64,000 bases of DNA from Clostridia bacterium UC5.1-1D2 (GTDB lineage Bacteria > Bacillota > Clostridia > Lachnospirales > Lachnospiraceae), in the NCBI GenBank assembly GCA_001304855.1, contig BBZN01000014.1, forward strand, positions 1 to 64,000. Direction: 5' to 3'. A program made the position numbers and the translations under genes. The notes beneath the pieces are model-generated. The model made no database searches. It was not told where the DNA came from and saw only the letters and a list, made by a program, of their open reading frames with translations. Below are positions 9,053 through 18,331 of the stretch, piece by piece; position 1 is the stretch's first letter; every line of letters starts with the position of its first letter.

Positions 9053-10664
9053 ATGGAATTAATAAAGAAACAGATACATATGAACCAGTGGAAAGGAAAT
9101 GTGGCCACCCAGATAACGCTGGATGATGATTTTATTGTACCTGACACCATGGACGATATGGAGCAGGTTATGCTGGACACCGGGGAAGTACAGATTGAGA
9201 ATGTGAAGAACCAGGGAGACAAGGTGGCTGTGAAGGGCAAGCTGGAGTTCCAGGTTCTCTACCGCAGGGAGGCCGGGGGGCTTCAGACTTTGGGGGAACC
9301 ATCCCCTTTGAGGAGACTATCAATGTTCCCAATCTGGAGGAGAAGGACTACGTAGCCTGAACTGGATGCTGGAGGACCTGAACACAGATATGATTAATTC
9401 CAGAAAGCTGGGAGTTCAGGCCATTATCACCCTGCAGGTGCGTGTGGAAACGCTGAGGGATGTGGAGGCTGCGGTGGATGTGGACATGGAAGGCGGGAAT
9501 TCTCTGGCAGGAGCCGGCCTTTCTGACGGGGACGCAGCCGGAGCCGTCCAGGTGGAAACCTTGAAGCGCACAGCAAACGCGGCTGCCATTGCAGTGCGCA
9601 GAAAGGATACATACAGAATCAAGGAGGAGATCAGCCTTACAGGCGGAAAGCCTAATATGGGCCAGATACTGTGGCGGGAGATGAAGCTCAGGGATGTGAA
9701 TGTAAAGCCCCTGGACGGCCGCCTTCATCTGGACGGGGAGATGACGGTGTTCGTTATTTACTCTGCCGAGGACGAAAATATGCCGGTTCAGTGGCTGGAG
9801 GAAACGCTTCCCTTCTCCGGCGAGATGGAAATGAGCGACGTGAAGGAGGAGCAGATCCCCATGGTTACCGTCCGCCTGGCCCACAAAGATATAGAAGCAA
9901 AGCCGGATTATGACGGGGAAATGCGGGAGATGGACGTGGACGCTGTTCTGGAGCTGGATATCAAGCTCTATGAGGAGCAGGAGGTAGAGCTTTTAAGCGA
10001 CATGTACTCCAATATGCGGGAGATTGAGCTGAATCAGGCAGAGGCATGTTTTGACCAGATTCTTACCAGAAATGTTTGTAAGTCCAAAATTTCGGAGAAG
10101 CTTAAGCTGCCTCAGGCAGAGCGGATCCTTCAAATCTGTCACAATGCAGGCGCCATTAAGCTGGACGATGTGGAGGTAGGTGAAGACTGCCTGGAGATTG
10201 ACGGGGTTCTGGAGGTGAGCCTTCTGTATCTCACCAGCGACGATACCTCCCCGGTTCAGTCCTGGGTAGAACAGGTGCCCTTTCACTGCGTGGCAGAAGC
10301 CAGGGGAATCGGGGAAGACAGCGTGTACCAGCTGGATGCCGGACTGGAACAGCTGAGCGCTGTTATGATGGGCGGAGATATGGTGGAGATAAAGGCTGTC
10401 ATTGCCCTGGATTTCCTGGTGCTGCAGCCTGTATGCCAGCAGGTAATAACCGGAGCTGTGGTAAAACCCATGGACTTCCAGAAACTCCAGGAGCTGCCGG
10501 GAATCGTGGGATATATTGTACAGCCTGAGGACAGTCTGTGGGATATTGCAAAGAAATTCCACACGACAGTGGGGAATATTATATCCGCCAATGAGCTGGC
10601 GGATGATCAGATAAAGAAAGGGCAGAGGCTTCTATTGGTAAAGGAGATTGCCCAGGGCTTTTAA
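9053..10664 (+). CDS. sipL: SipL-like spore morphogenesis protein, SPOCS domains plus LysM, two lost bases
   Basis: About 535 residues after restoring bases near 9294 and 9354. The protein has repeated SPOCS (DUF3794) domains of beta-rich sequence (VAVKGKLEFQVLYR; LHLDGEMTVFVIY; LEIDGVLEVSLLYL). It ends in a LysM domain (GYIVQPEDSLWDIAKKFHTTV to QRLLLVKEI). In Clostridioides difficile SipL binds SpoIVA and is needed to place the spore coat, so this gene marks a spore former. I chose ATG 9053 (MELIKKQIHM), which matches the usual N-terminus, over the in-frame ATG 9038. It is a single-gene unit closed by the terminator at 10675. Sporulation-phase control (sigma-E) is likely from the family, but I did not identify its promoter. 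Confidence 0.88.
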
Positions 10665-10674
10665 TTAAAAACAG

Positions 10675-10702
10675 GGAGTCCGCCGGGGAGCGGACTCCTT
10701 TT
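10675..10702 (+). terminator. sipL intrinsic terminator
   Basis: GGAGTCCGC (10675-10683) and GCGGACTCC (10690-10698) with a short loop, followed by TTTTG. Confidence 0.9.
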
Positions 10703-10762
10703 GACTCATGGGCGCTGCGTCCCCTGCTCAAACATTCTTTGAAAGGATGTCCATGAAAAAAG

Positions 10763-10791
10763 TGTTATAGAAACTGAAATTATGGTATACT
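10763..10791 (+). promoter_or_regulatory. Promoter of the DUF2156/GNAT pair
   Basis: TGTTAT (10763-10768), 17 nt, TATACT (10786-10791), 40 nt before the start codon. The -35 box is weak. Confidence 0.45.
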
Positions 10792-10830
10792 AAGTACAAG
10801 CAGTATTATCCTAATGAAAAGAGGTATACC

Positions 10831-11740
10831 ATGAGTTTAGAGTTTAAGCCTGTAGTAGCTGAAGATATCGACAAACTGCGTCCGTTTTACGGTTTGAGGC
10901 CTAACAAAGCCTGCGACAGCGTATTCCTGGACTGCTTTTTGTGGAAGGATTATTATCGGATTCAGTGCGCAGTCAGTGAGAACCGGGCGGCCATGTGGCT
11001 GATGGAGCGGGAGGGCCAGGTTTCCACAGCTATGCCGATGTGCAGGGAGGAGGACCTGCCTTACTTTTTCAACCAGCTGGTGGAGTATTTTGCAGAGGTT
11101 CTTCACAAGCCCTTTTATATTTCTCTGGCAGATGAGGAGGCTGTGGAGTATCTGAATCTGGATCCCAATGAGTTCGAGGTGGAGGAGCAGACAGATTTAA
11201 AGGACTATCTCTATGACGGAGAAGCTATGCGCACTCTGTCCGGGAAAAAACTTCACAAGAAAAAGAACCATCTCAACGGATTTTTGAGGGAGTATGAGGG
11301 CAGATATGAATACCGGAGACTGTGCTGCTCCGACCGCCATGAGGTGTGGAGGTTCATGGAGGAATGGAGGCAGAACAAGGTGGACGCCGACGCATGGACG
11401 ATTCCCTGGATTATGAGGTGGCGGGAATCCACGATATTCTGAAGAACTGCTCCAGCCTTTCTGTGCGCATGGCGGGAGTGTACGTAGACGGAAAGCTGGA
11501 GGCTTTTACAATCGGAAGCTTGAACCAGCTGGAGAATATGGCTGTAATTCATATTGAGAAAGCCAACCAGTCCATAAAAGGCTCTACCAGTTTATCAACC
11601 AGCAGTTCCTGATCCATGAGTTTCCCGATGTGGCTCTGGTGAACCGGGAAGATGATCTGGGGATGGAGGGGCTGAGAAAAGCCAAGATGAGCTATAATCC
11701 TGTTGGCTTTGCAAGAAAATATTCGGTGAGGAAACGATGA
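10831..11740 (+). CDS. DUF2156 phosphatidylglycerol lysyltransferase-like (GNAT fold) protein, two lost bases
   Basis: About 303 residues after restoring one base near 11391 and one near 11580. The sequence fits stand-alone DUF2156 proteins, which share the C-terminal GNAT-like fold of MprF lysyltransferases but lack its membrane domain. Typical stretches are VFLDCFLWKDYY, the basic KLHKKKNHLN, and a C-terminal YNPVGFARKYSVRK. The soluble form has no settled function; transfer of an aminoacyl or acyl group is inferred from the fold. Start ATG 10831 has AAGAGG upstream. The stop overlaps the next ATG (ATGA at 11737-11740), so the two GNAT-fold genes are translationally coupled. Confidence 0.82.
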
Positions 11741-12895
11741 TACGCTATCTGGAGAAAGAGGAAAAGGGAAGGTGCAGAGGCCTTTGGCAGGAGGCCTTTC
11801 CGGAAGACTCGGAAGGTTTTTTGGAGTATTATTTTAAATGGAAAACCAGGGATAACCAGATTCTGGTTAAGGAGGATGAGACAGGCAGGATCCTCTCGAT
11901 GGCGCATCTGAACCCCTACCAGGTGATGGTAAGAGGCCGGGTCTGGGAGCTGGATTATATAGTGGGCGTAGCTACGGCAAAAGACAGCCGGCATCAGGGC
12001 CATATGAGGGATATTCTGGGAAAAATGCTTCTGGACATGCATGAAGCAGGCATGCCCTTCTGTTATCTCATGCCTGCGTCGGAGGCCATCTATCTGCTTG
12101 GTTTCCGCTTTGTTTTCGACCAGCCTTTATGGCAGATGAAGGAGGGACTGCCTGAGGGGGCCGGCCCGAAAGAAATACCTCTTGCAGAGGCACACAGCCT
12201 GGCCTCCTGGATAAACCGCTGGCTAAAGCAGCGGTTCCAGGTCTATGCACTGCGGGATGAGAAGTATATGGAACGGCTGGAGGCGGAGCTTGACAGTGAG
12301 AATGGACGCGTGTTCGGCTGGTATGACAAGCAGGGAGAGCTGAAAGCTTCAGGCCTTCTGGGGAACGGGAAAGGAGGAGCAGAGGTTTCTTTATTCTGTG
12401 GAACCGGACTGGGTGGAACCGGCAGGAGAGGGAGCAATCCCGGCGGCGGAGCTTTGCAGACCGGTCCGGCTGATGAATCGCCGGATGGGGCAGTTGGGAC
12501 AGGCTGTAATTGCGCCTCTGTCCGCCCTGCAATCATGGCAAGGATTACGGATGCGGCCCGGATGATGGAGGCTGTCTCGCTGAATGAGGAGGCGCCCTGT
12601 GACCATATAGAAGCGCTGCTGCGGATACGTGATGAACTGATACCGGGAAACCGGGGACTTTGGAGGTGGAAGCTGGATGCCCATGGTTCCCGGCTGATGC
12701 GGGAACCGGCGGGGCCTGCAGGGGAGCCGTTGTTTTCCACAGAGGTGCTGGACATTGACGCAGCCGTCCTGGCCCCATGGCTTTTTGGATATGATACATT
12801 GGAGCATCTGATGAAAAAAATGGAGAAGAGCCGCCGCCTGGTGGTGCAGGTTTGTACAGCCCCTTGGGAGTTTGTTTCTGGACGAGATTGTATAG
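11737..12895 (+). CDS. Eis-like GNAT N-acetyltransferase with probable scrambled segments
   Basis: About 386 residues. The N-terminal 130 residues form a GNAT acetyltransferase domain (LDYIVGVATAKDSRHQGHMRDIL, the acetyl-CoA loop, then MPFCYLMPAS). The remainder fits the Eis-type second GNAT plus SCP2-like tail (PAIMARITDAARMM; MEKSRRLVVQV). Between 12380 and 12525 the frame-0 translation is low-complexity Gly-rich. The alternative frame reads EEQRFLYSVEPDW, more like the family, so bases are probably lost here. Two more losses near 12855-12875 would give the usual ending FLDEIV with TAG at 12893-12895, one base before repeat copy 2. Read without correction the frame runs into the repeat to 12906. 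Confidence 0.75.
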
Positions 12896-13056
12896 AGCGT
12901 GTCTGAACATTCATTCCCGCCGTCTGCACGCCCCGTCACGGCCCGGCATATTTGGCCCCGATTCAGTCAGCGCAGCCCGCTGCGCCTGCATCATAGGGGC
13001 CAAATCTTCCACAAAGCGTGACCTACAGCTGTCAGAAAGCAATGTTCAGACACGCT
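12896..13056. repeat. Foldback repeat, copy 2 (best preserved)
   Basis: A 161-bp element with perfect 16-bp terminal inverted repeats, AGCGTGTCTGAACATT (12896-12911) and AATGTTCAGACACGCT (13041-13056). Nested inside are a perfect 10-bp pair ATTTGGCCCC/GGGGCCAAAT (12950-12959, 12996-13005) and a central pair GCGCAG/CTGCGC (12970-12985). The whole element can fold back as one long hairpin. It starts one base after the stop of the GNAT gene. Confidence 0.85.
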
Positions 13057-13113
13057 CCGTCAGAACAGGAAGAATTGGGTTGGATTATCAGCAGAGAAGG
13101 AGGACAAGCAGGT

Positions 13114-13844
13114 ATGAATGAAAAGTGGCAGCAGTTAAAAGACTGGATTTGGGAGAGCGATAACATTGTGTTTTTCGGAGGAGCGGGCGTGTCGACAGAA
13201 AGTGGAATCCCCGATTTCAGAAGTGTGGACGGCTATATAATCAGCAGTATAAGTATCCGCCCGAAACCATTATCAGTCACAGTTTTTATGTCCGCAATCC
13301 TGAGGAGTTTTACCGCTTTTACAAAGACAGGATGCTGTTTACCTCTGCCGTCCCCAATCCGGCTCACAGGGCCCTGGCCCGGCTGGAGGAGGAAGGTAAG
13401 CTGAAGGCGGTTATCACCCAGAACATCGACGGCCTCCATCAGATGGCAGGAAGCAGAGAGGTGCTGGAGCTTCACGGCTCCGTACATAGAAATTACTGTA
13501 CCAGATGCGGGGAATTTTATGATCTGGACTATGTGGCACAAAGTGAAGGTGTGCCACATTGCAGCTGCGGCGGCGTAATCAAGCCCGACGTGGTCCTCTA
13601 CGAGGAAGGGCTGGACGACAGGACGCTCCGTAAATCCGTAGCCTACATAAGTCATGCAGATATGCTGATTATCGGCGGCACTTCCCTGGTGGTTTATCCT
13701 GCGGCAGGGCTAATCGACTATTACAGAGGCAATAAGCTGGTTCTGATCAACAAAGGCGCTACCTCCAGGGATTCCCAGGCGGATCTGGTTATAAGCGACA
13801 GCATCGGGGAAGTGCTTGGGACAGTGACAGGAGTTAATTTGTAA
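13114..13844 (+). CDS. cobB: Sirtuin-type NAD-dependent protein deacylase, one lost base
   Basis: Removes acyl groups from lysines using NAD+, a soluble Sir2-family enzyme of about 243 residues. Marks: NAD-binding FFGGAGVSTESGIPDFRS, the catalytic-core TQNIDGLHQMAG, the active-site His in LELHGSVHRNYC, and zinc-binding Cys pairs (CTRCGEF and CSCGG). Also present are KPDVVLYEE and the cofactor site GGTSLVVYPAAGL. A lost G near 13231 breaks the frame between DFRSVDG and LYNQQYKYPPE. ATG 13114 is preceded by AAGGAGG 10 nt away. An aldo/keto reductase follows after 30 bp and probably shares the transcript. Specific substrates cannot be read from sequence. Confidence 0.92.
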
Positions 13845-13874
13845 GACATAAATTGCAGAAGGCAGGTAACGGAA

Positions 13875-14866
13875 ATGTATCAGGCGGAACGTGACAGATA
13901 TGAAAAGATGGAATACAAGAGATGCGGAAGAAGCGGTATCCTGCTGCCCCGGATTTCCCTGGGGCTGTGGCAGAATTTCGGGGCGGATAAGACCCTGGAG
14001 GAGCAGAAGGCCATTCTCTTTAAAGCCTTTGATTTGGGGATTACCCATTTTGATCTGGCCAACAACTACGGCGCTCCCAATGTGGGACTGGCGGAGGAGA
14101 ATTTTGGAGCTGTCCTGAAATCGGATCTGGGAAAGTACAGGGAGGAACTCTTTATCTCCACCAAGGCGGGTTTTGACTTTTGGCCTGGTCCCTACGGAAA
14201 CTGGGGATCCAGAAAGTACCTTATAGGAAGCCTCAATGCCAGCCTCAAGCGCATGGGGCTGGATTATGTGGACGTGTACTATCACCACCGCCCGGATCCT
14301 GAAACTCCCCTGGAGGAGACGATGGGAGCCCTTTCAGATCTTGTAAAGCAGGGCAAAGCCTTGTATATAGGTATATCCAACTATCAGGCGGAGGAGGCCG
14401 AAAAAGCCATCAGGCTGCTGGCTGCCAACGGCACTCCCTGCCTTCTTCACCAGCCCCGCTATAACATGCTGGACCGCTGGGTGGAGGACGGCCTTTTGGA
14501 GGTTCTGGACAGGGAGGGCGCAGGCTGCATCTGCTTCAGTCCTTTGGCCCAGGGGGCGCTGACGGACAAATACCTGCAGGGCATTCCTCAGGGCTCCAGG
14601 CTTCCAGAGAGGGGACTTCCATCGGAGGGCGTTACCTGTCTGAGGATAAGCTGGCGAAAATCAGAGCATTGAACCGGATCGCCGGGGAACGGGGCCAGTC
14701 TTTGGCGCAGATGGCCCTGGCCTGGGCGCTGCGCCGCAAAGAGGTGACCAGCGTGCTGGTGGGAGCCAGCAGCCCGGCGCAATTGGAGGACAATTGCGCC
14801 GCTCTTAAAAATCTGGAATTCAGCCGGGAGGAATTGGAGCGCATTGACGGGATCCTGTCGCGCTAA
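13875..14866 (+). CDS. Aldo/keto reductase, YghZ/YdjG type, one lost base
   Basis: NADPH-dependent oxidoreductase of about 330 residues. The barrel signature residues are present: D and Y in ITHFDLANNYG, the lysine in ISTKAGFDF, and the histidine in YYHHRPDPETP. The GPYGNWGSRKYLIGSL stretch matches the YghZ-like (glyceraldehyde-3-phosphate / methylglyoxal reductase) branch. The C-terminal cofactor segment is VLVGASSPAQLEDN. One base is lost near 14597. The stop TAA (14864-14866) is immediately followed by repeat copy 3. It is probably co-transcribed with the sirtuin. The physiological aldehyde is unknown. Confidence 0.88.
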
Positions 14867-15016
14867 AGAGTGTCTGAACATTGATTCCCGCATCCGCGCG
14901 CCCTGTATATTTGTCCCAAATCCAGATTACATAGCCCGCTGCGCCTCCTTCATCGGGGGCCAATCTCCCACAAAGCGGAACGCACAGCTGACGGAACGCA
15001 ATGTTCAAACAGGCCT
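14867..15016. repeat. Foldback repeat, copy 3 (diverged)
   Basis: About 150 bp starting directly after the aldo/keto reductase stop. It begins AGAGTGTCTGAACATT (14867-14882) and ends AATGTTCAAACAGGCC (15000-15015), so the right terminal repeat has several mismatches. The interior keeps CCCGCTGCGCC, CATCGGGGGCCAA and GCACAGCTGACGGAA in the same order as the other copies. Confidence 0.75.
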
Positions 15017-15100
15017 TGGTATCCGTAAGGTTTGGAAAGAAGATACTAATGTCAGGCCGGGCAGTATAGGCCGGGTCTGCAGAATTGGAGTAATGGAACA

Positions 15101-15298
15101 ATGAGTGAAAGACAAAATTTTGAGGTTGGCGATATCGTCAAATTAAAAAAGCCCCATCCCTGCGGCAGCAGCGAATGGGAAATTCTCAGGGTGGGAGCCG
15201 ACTTCCGCCTGAAATGCGCAGGCTGCGGCCACCAGATAATGGTGGCGCGCAAGCTGGTGGAGAAAAATGTGAGAGGATTGAGAAAGAAGGACGCTTAA
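15101..15298 (+). CDS. DUF951 family small zinc-ribbon-like protein
   Basis: Intact 65-residue protein of the DUF951 family, often annotated near replication or translation genes in Firmicutes but of unknown function. It starts with FEVGDIVKLKKPHPCG, the family signature. It continues with WEILRVGADFRLKCAGCGH, so three cysteines (one CxxC) could bind a metal, and it ends in a basic tail. Its stop codon overlaps the stop of the convergent lysR gene in the shared CTTAAG (15294-15299). Confidence 0.88.
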   Translation: MSERQNFEVGDIVKLKKPHPCGSSEWEILRVGADFRLKCAGCGHQIMVARKLVEKNVRGLRKKDA

Positions 15299-16240
15299 GT
15301 GAAGGGCTCCATTGTCCTGAAATGTTCTTCCAGCATATGTCCGTACTGTCTGGCCAGGTGGATGAAATACCGGTGAGCTTCATTTAAGTGCATATCTTTC
15401 CTGTAAGCCACATATACGTTCCAGTTAGGCCTGGAGGACAGGCAGAACCAGGCGCAGCCTGAGCTGAAGGGGCTGACAAAAGCCCGGCTCTGGGGGAGAA
15501 TTGTGCAGCAGAAGCCGTTATGCACCAGCTGAACAAGGGCGTGGTTCATAGCGGTTTCTATGAGTATATGGGGCTGATACCCAGCTTCCCTGAATACGGG
15601 ATCGATGACCTTGCGCATGGTTGAGGATGCGAATATCAGAGAGAACTTATCATCTTCAAACAACTTCAGATCAATGGTAGTCAAAGGCTCACCCGGTTTG
15701 GCCGCATACTTGGCCAGCGGGTGATTTTTTGGAATCCCAGAACCAAATCTTCATTGTAAAGCTTAATGTACTCCAGATCTATCCTGTCTGATTCCGCAAG
15801 CATAATAATCCCAAAGTCCAGATGCCCCTCCAATAAGAGATTATGCTGGTCAAATACAATTTTTCCAGAAGATTAAATGAAACCCCGGGATACCGCTGGT
15901 TAAATTCCGGAAAAACCGATGTGAAAAGGTCAATTCCATGTTCATGAGTGAGTCCAAGGGCAATTTCGCCTACCATATTCCCTTTTATATCCTCCAGCTG
16001 CGCATAGGTGTTTTTACGGATGCGCAGTATTTCTTTCGCGCTGTTGACATATATTTCCCCTGCCTGGGTCATGCGAAGGTAGTGTTTGTTTCTGTAAAAA
16101 AGCTGTATACCCAGCTGCTTTTCCAGTTTTATCAGCTGCTGGTTTAAGCCGGACTGGGTGATGAAAAGGGCTTCTGCCGCTTTTGAGATATTTCCGCATT
16201 CTGCGATGGCTACGATGTATTCCAACTGTTTTAAATCCAT
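15295..16240 (-). CDS. LysR-family regulator, divergent from TRAP operon, two lost bases
   Basis: LysR-type transcriptional regulator of about 315 residues. The N-terminal winged helix-turn-helix reads MDLKQLEYIVAIAECGN and AAEALFITQSGLNQQLIKLE. The C-terminal effector-binding domain carries DLKLFEDDKFSLIFAS. Lost bases near 15858 and 15735 split the gene into pieces. It is transcribed away from the dctQMP operon, the classical layout for a LysR activator of its neighbour, so it probably senses the TRAP substrate or a metabolite of it. Its end overlaps the convergent DUF951 gene by the stop codons. Confidence 0.88.
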
Positions 16241-16299
16241 AAAAATCCCCCTTTGGCCAAGTTACACAACAGACAGGCCCCTTTTTACCTGAAAACACA

Positions 16300-16320
16300 G
16301 TGTAAGTTGTAAAATTGCAC
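16300..16320. promoter_or_regulatory. Candidate LysR-binding site
   Basis: GTGTAA-N9-TTGCAC, an interrupted dyad (one mismatch) 60 nt upstream of the lysR start and upstream of the dct promoter, where a LysR site is expected. Confidence 0.35.
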
Positions 16321-16366
16321 AAAATTTATAGTAGAAAAACTTATTACAAATAGAATTATTAGTAAC

Positions 16367-16395
16367 TTTACTTCTCATTATACTACATATATAAT
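16367..16395 (+). promoter_or_regulatory. Promoter of the TRAP transporter operon
   Basis: TTTACT (16367-16372), 17 nt, TATAAT (16390-16395), about 58 nt before dctQ, in a very AT-rich intergenic stretch. Confidence 0.55.
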
Positions 16396-16453
16396 AAAAA
16401 TACATTATAAATGATGATTTTTAAGAAAAAATCAAACAAAAGGAGAGGGAGAA

Positions 16454-16948
16454 ATGAAGAGTATCAAATGGCTTGAGAAGAATTTTGAGCTGGTTATACT
16501 GGCTGCTTTTCTCATCATTATGAGCGTACTGTCTTTTGCAAATGTAATCCTGCGTTACTGTTTTCACCAGGCGCTCAGCTGGTCCGATGAAGTAAGCTGC
16601 TACTGCCTGGCTCTGTCTGCATTTTTCTGCCTGCCCTGTGCGATACGCATGGGAAGCAGCATCAAGGTGGACACATTTACCACGATGCTTCCGGTAAAGA
16701 TGCAGCGGATCATTGAGATGGTCTGTAATGTAGGAATGATCGTATTTCTGGTGTGGCTTTTTAAGGGGACGGTAATAATCATCCAGAATGCGGCTAAAAT
16801 CAAGCAGGCCAGCCCGGCGTTGCAGATACCCCTGTCTTATCTGTACGGTATTATGGGATTCGCGGTGGTCCTTGCAATCCTGCGGTATATACAGGTGATT
16901 GTTAAGAGCCTTACGAAAAAGAACGGAGAAAGGGAGGAGGCAGAATAA
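16454..16948 (+). CDS. dctQ: TRAP transporter small membrane subunit
   Basis: Intact 164-residue integral membrane protein with four predicted helices (for example LVILAAFLIIMSVLSF and IMGFAVVLAILRYI). The typical DctQ stretches are VILRYCFHQALSWSDEVSCY and SYLYGIMG. It forms the transport complex with the large subunit encoded next; the stop TAA shares its last A with the dctM ATG at 16948. AGGAGAGGG precedes the start. TRAP systems import organic acids or related solutes using a sodium gradient and a binding protein. Confidence 0.92.
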   Translation: MKSIKWLEKNFELVILAAFLIIMSVLSFANVILRYCFHQALSWSDEVSCYCLALSAFFCLPCAIRMGSSIKVDTFTTMLPVKMQRIIEMVCNVGMIVFLVWLFKGTVIIIQNAAKIKQASPALQIPLSYLYGIMGFAVVLAILRYIQVIVKSLTKKNGEREEAE

Positions 16949-18249
16949 TGGCAATCGGTATATTCTTCCTTATATTAGCAGTTTTGTTGGTGATCGCAAT
17001 GCCTGTTGGAGGAGTCTTTGGAATCATGTCCATTCTCCCCAGCCTCGCAAACCCATCCTTTTCCTACGGCGCAGCAGACGTGGCCCGAAGCATGTTTGCA
17101 GGCATGAACAGTTTCACACTGCTGGCTGTACCCATGTTTATGGTGTCGGGAATGATTATGGCGGAAGGCGGGCTTTCCGAGCGGCTTTTTAACTTCTTTG
17201 CCTATTTTATAGGTAACAAGACGGCAGGTTTTCCATGCGCAGTGATTGTAACCTGCATGTTCTACGCGGCTATATCCGGTTCTTCTCCTGCGACGGTATC
17301 GGCGGTGGGAGCTATGACCATCCCCTTCCTGGTAAGCATGGGGTACGAAAAAATATTTGCAACCTCCATTGTGACAGTGGCGGGGGGCCTGGGCGTTATT
17401 ATCCCTCCCAGCATTTCCTACATCGTATACTCCGCCGCTGCCAATGCGTCTCCCTCCAAGCTGTTTACAGCGGGAATTATGCCAGGAATCCTTATCGGCC
17501 TCAGCCTGATGGTATACAGCTTTTATTATTGCAAAAAACATGGGGAGGACAAGGAGAAGCTCCTTGCCAACTATAAGCAGATCCGCTCAAAGGGCTTCCT
17601 TCCCCTTTTAAAAGACAGCTTCTGGGCGCTGCTGACCCCTGTGATTATACTGGGAACCATCTATTCCGGCGTATGCAGTCCTACGGAATCGGCGGTTATC
17701 AGCGTGTTCTACGGCCTGTTTGTGTGCGTGTTCATTTACAAGTCCATCAAAATAAAGGATCTGGGAAAGGTGTTCATGTCAGGGGCAAAGACGTATGTGA
17801 ATATCCTGTTCGTAATTGCTGCGGCCACCTCCTTCGCCAGATGCCTGACCATGCTGCGCTATCCGCAGACGATCAGCCAGTCCGTTCTGGCGGTATCCGA
17901 TAATAAGATCGTGATTCTTCTTATTATGAATGTAATTATGCTGGTATGCGGTATGATTATCGATAATATTCCAAATATTATGATACTGACGCCAATCCTG
18001 GTCCCCATTGCCACAGCTGTTGGCGTTGACCCCATCCACTTCGGTATTATCATGACCTGTAACCTGGCCGTGGGTATGGTTACGCCTCCCATGGGAATCA
18101 ATTTGTTCGTGGCTTCCGGCATGACAAAGATACCTATGCTGAAGCTGGCTAAGGCCACGGTTCCCTTCCTCATAGCATTTTTAATTTCCCTGATGCTGAT
18201 TGTATTCATACCGCAGATATCCATGTTTCTGCCTGGAATTATCGGCTAA
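16948..18249 (+). CDS. dctM: TRAP transporter large permease subunit
   Basis: Intact 433-residue, roughly 12-helix membrane protein, the ion-coupled transport subunit. Family stretches include AVPMFMVSGMIMAEGGLSERL, AAISGSSPATVSAVGAM, VIIPPSISYIVYS, ESAVISVFYG, and the C-terminal NLAVGMVTPPMGINLFVASG. It overlaps dctQ by one base. A small hairpin (GCGTG/CACGC, about 18284-18298) lies between its stop and dctP and may help uncouple expression of the more abundant binding protein. Confidence 0.95.
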   Translation: MAIGIFFLILAVLLVIAMPVGGVFGIMSILPSLANPSFSYGAADVARSMFAGMNSFTLLAVPMFMVSGMIMAEGGLSERLFNFFAYFIGNKTAGFPCAVIVTCMFYAAISGSSPATVSAVGAMTIPFLVSMGYEKIFATSIVTVAGGLGVIIPPSISYIVYSAAANASPSKLFTAGIMPGILIGLSLMVYSFYYCKKHGEDKEKLLANYKQIRSKGFLPLLKDSFWALLTPVIILGTIYSGVCSPTESAVISVFYGLFVCVFIYKSIKIKDLGKVFMSGAKTYVNILFVIAAATSFARCLTMLRYPQTISQSVLAVSDNKIVILLIMNVIMLVCGMIIDNIPNIMILTPILVPIATAVGVDPIHFGIIMTCNLAVGMVTPPMGINLFVASGMTKIPMLKLAKATVPFLIAFLISLMLIVFIPQISMFLPGIIG

Positions 18250-18331
18250 AGGAGTTTCTCAGAACAATTTAAAAACATAGAGGCGTGCCCTGCACGCTTC
18301 AAAAAATAAAAACATCAAAAGGAGAATTATT

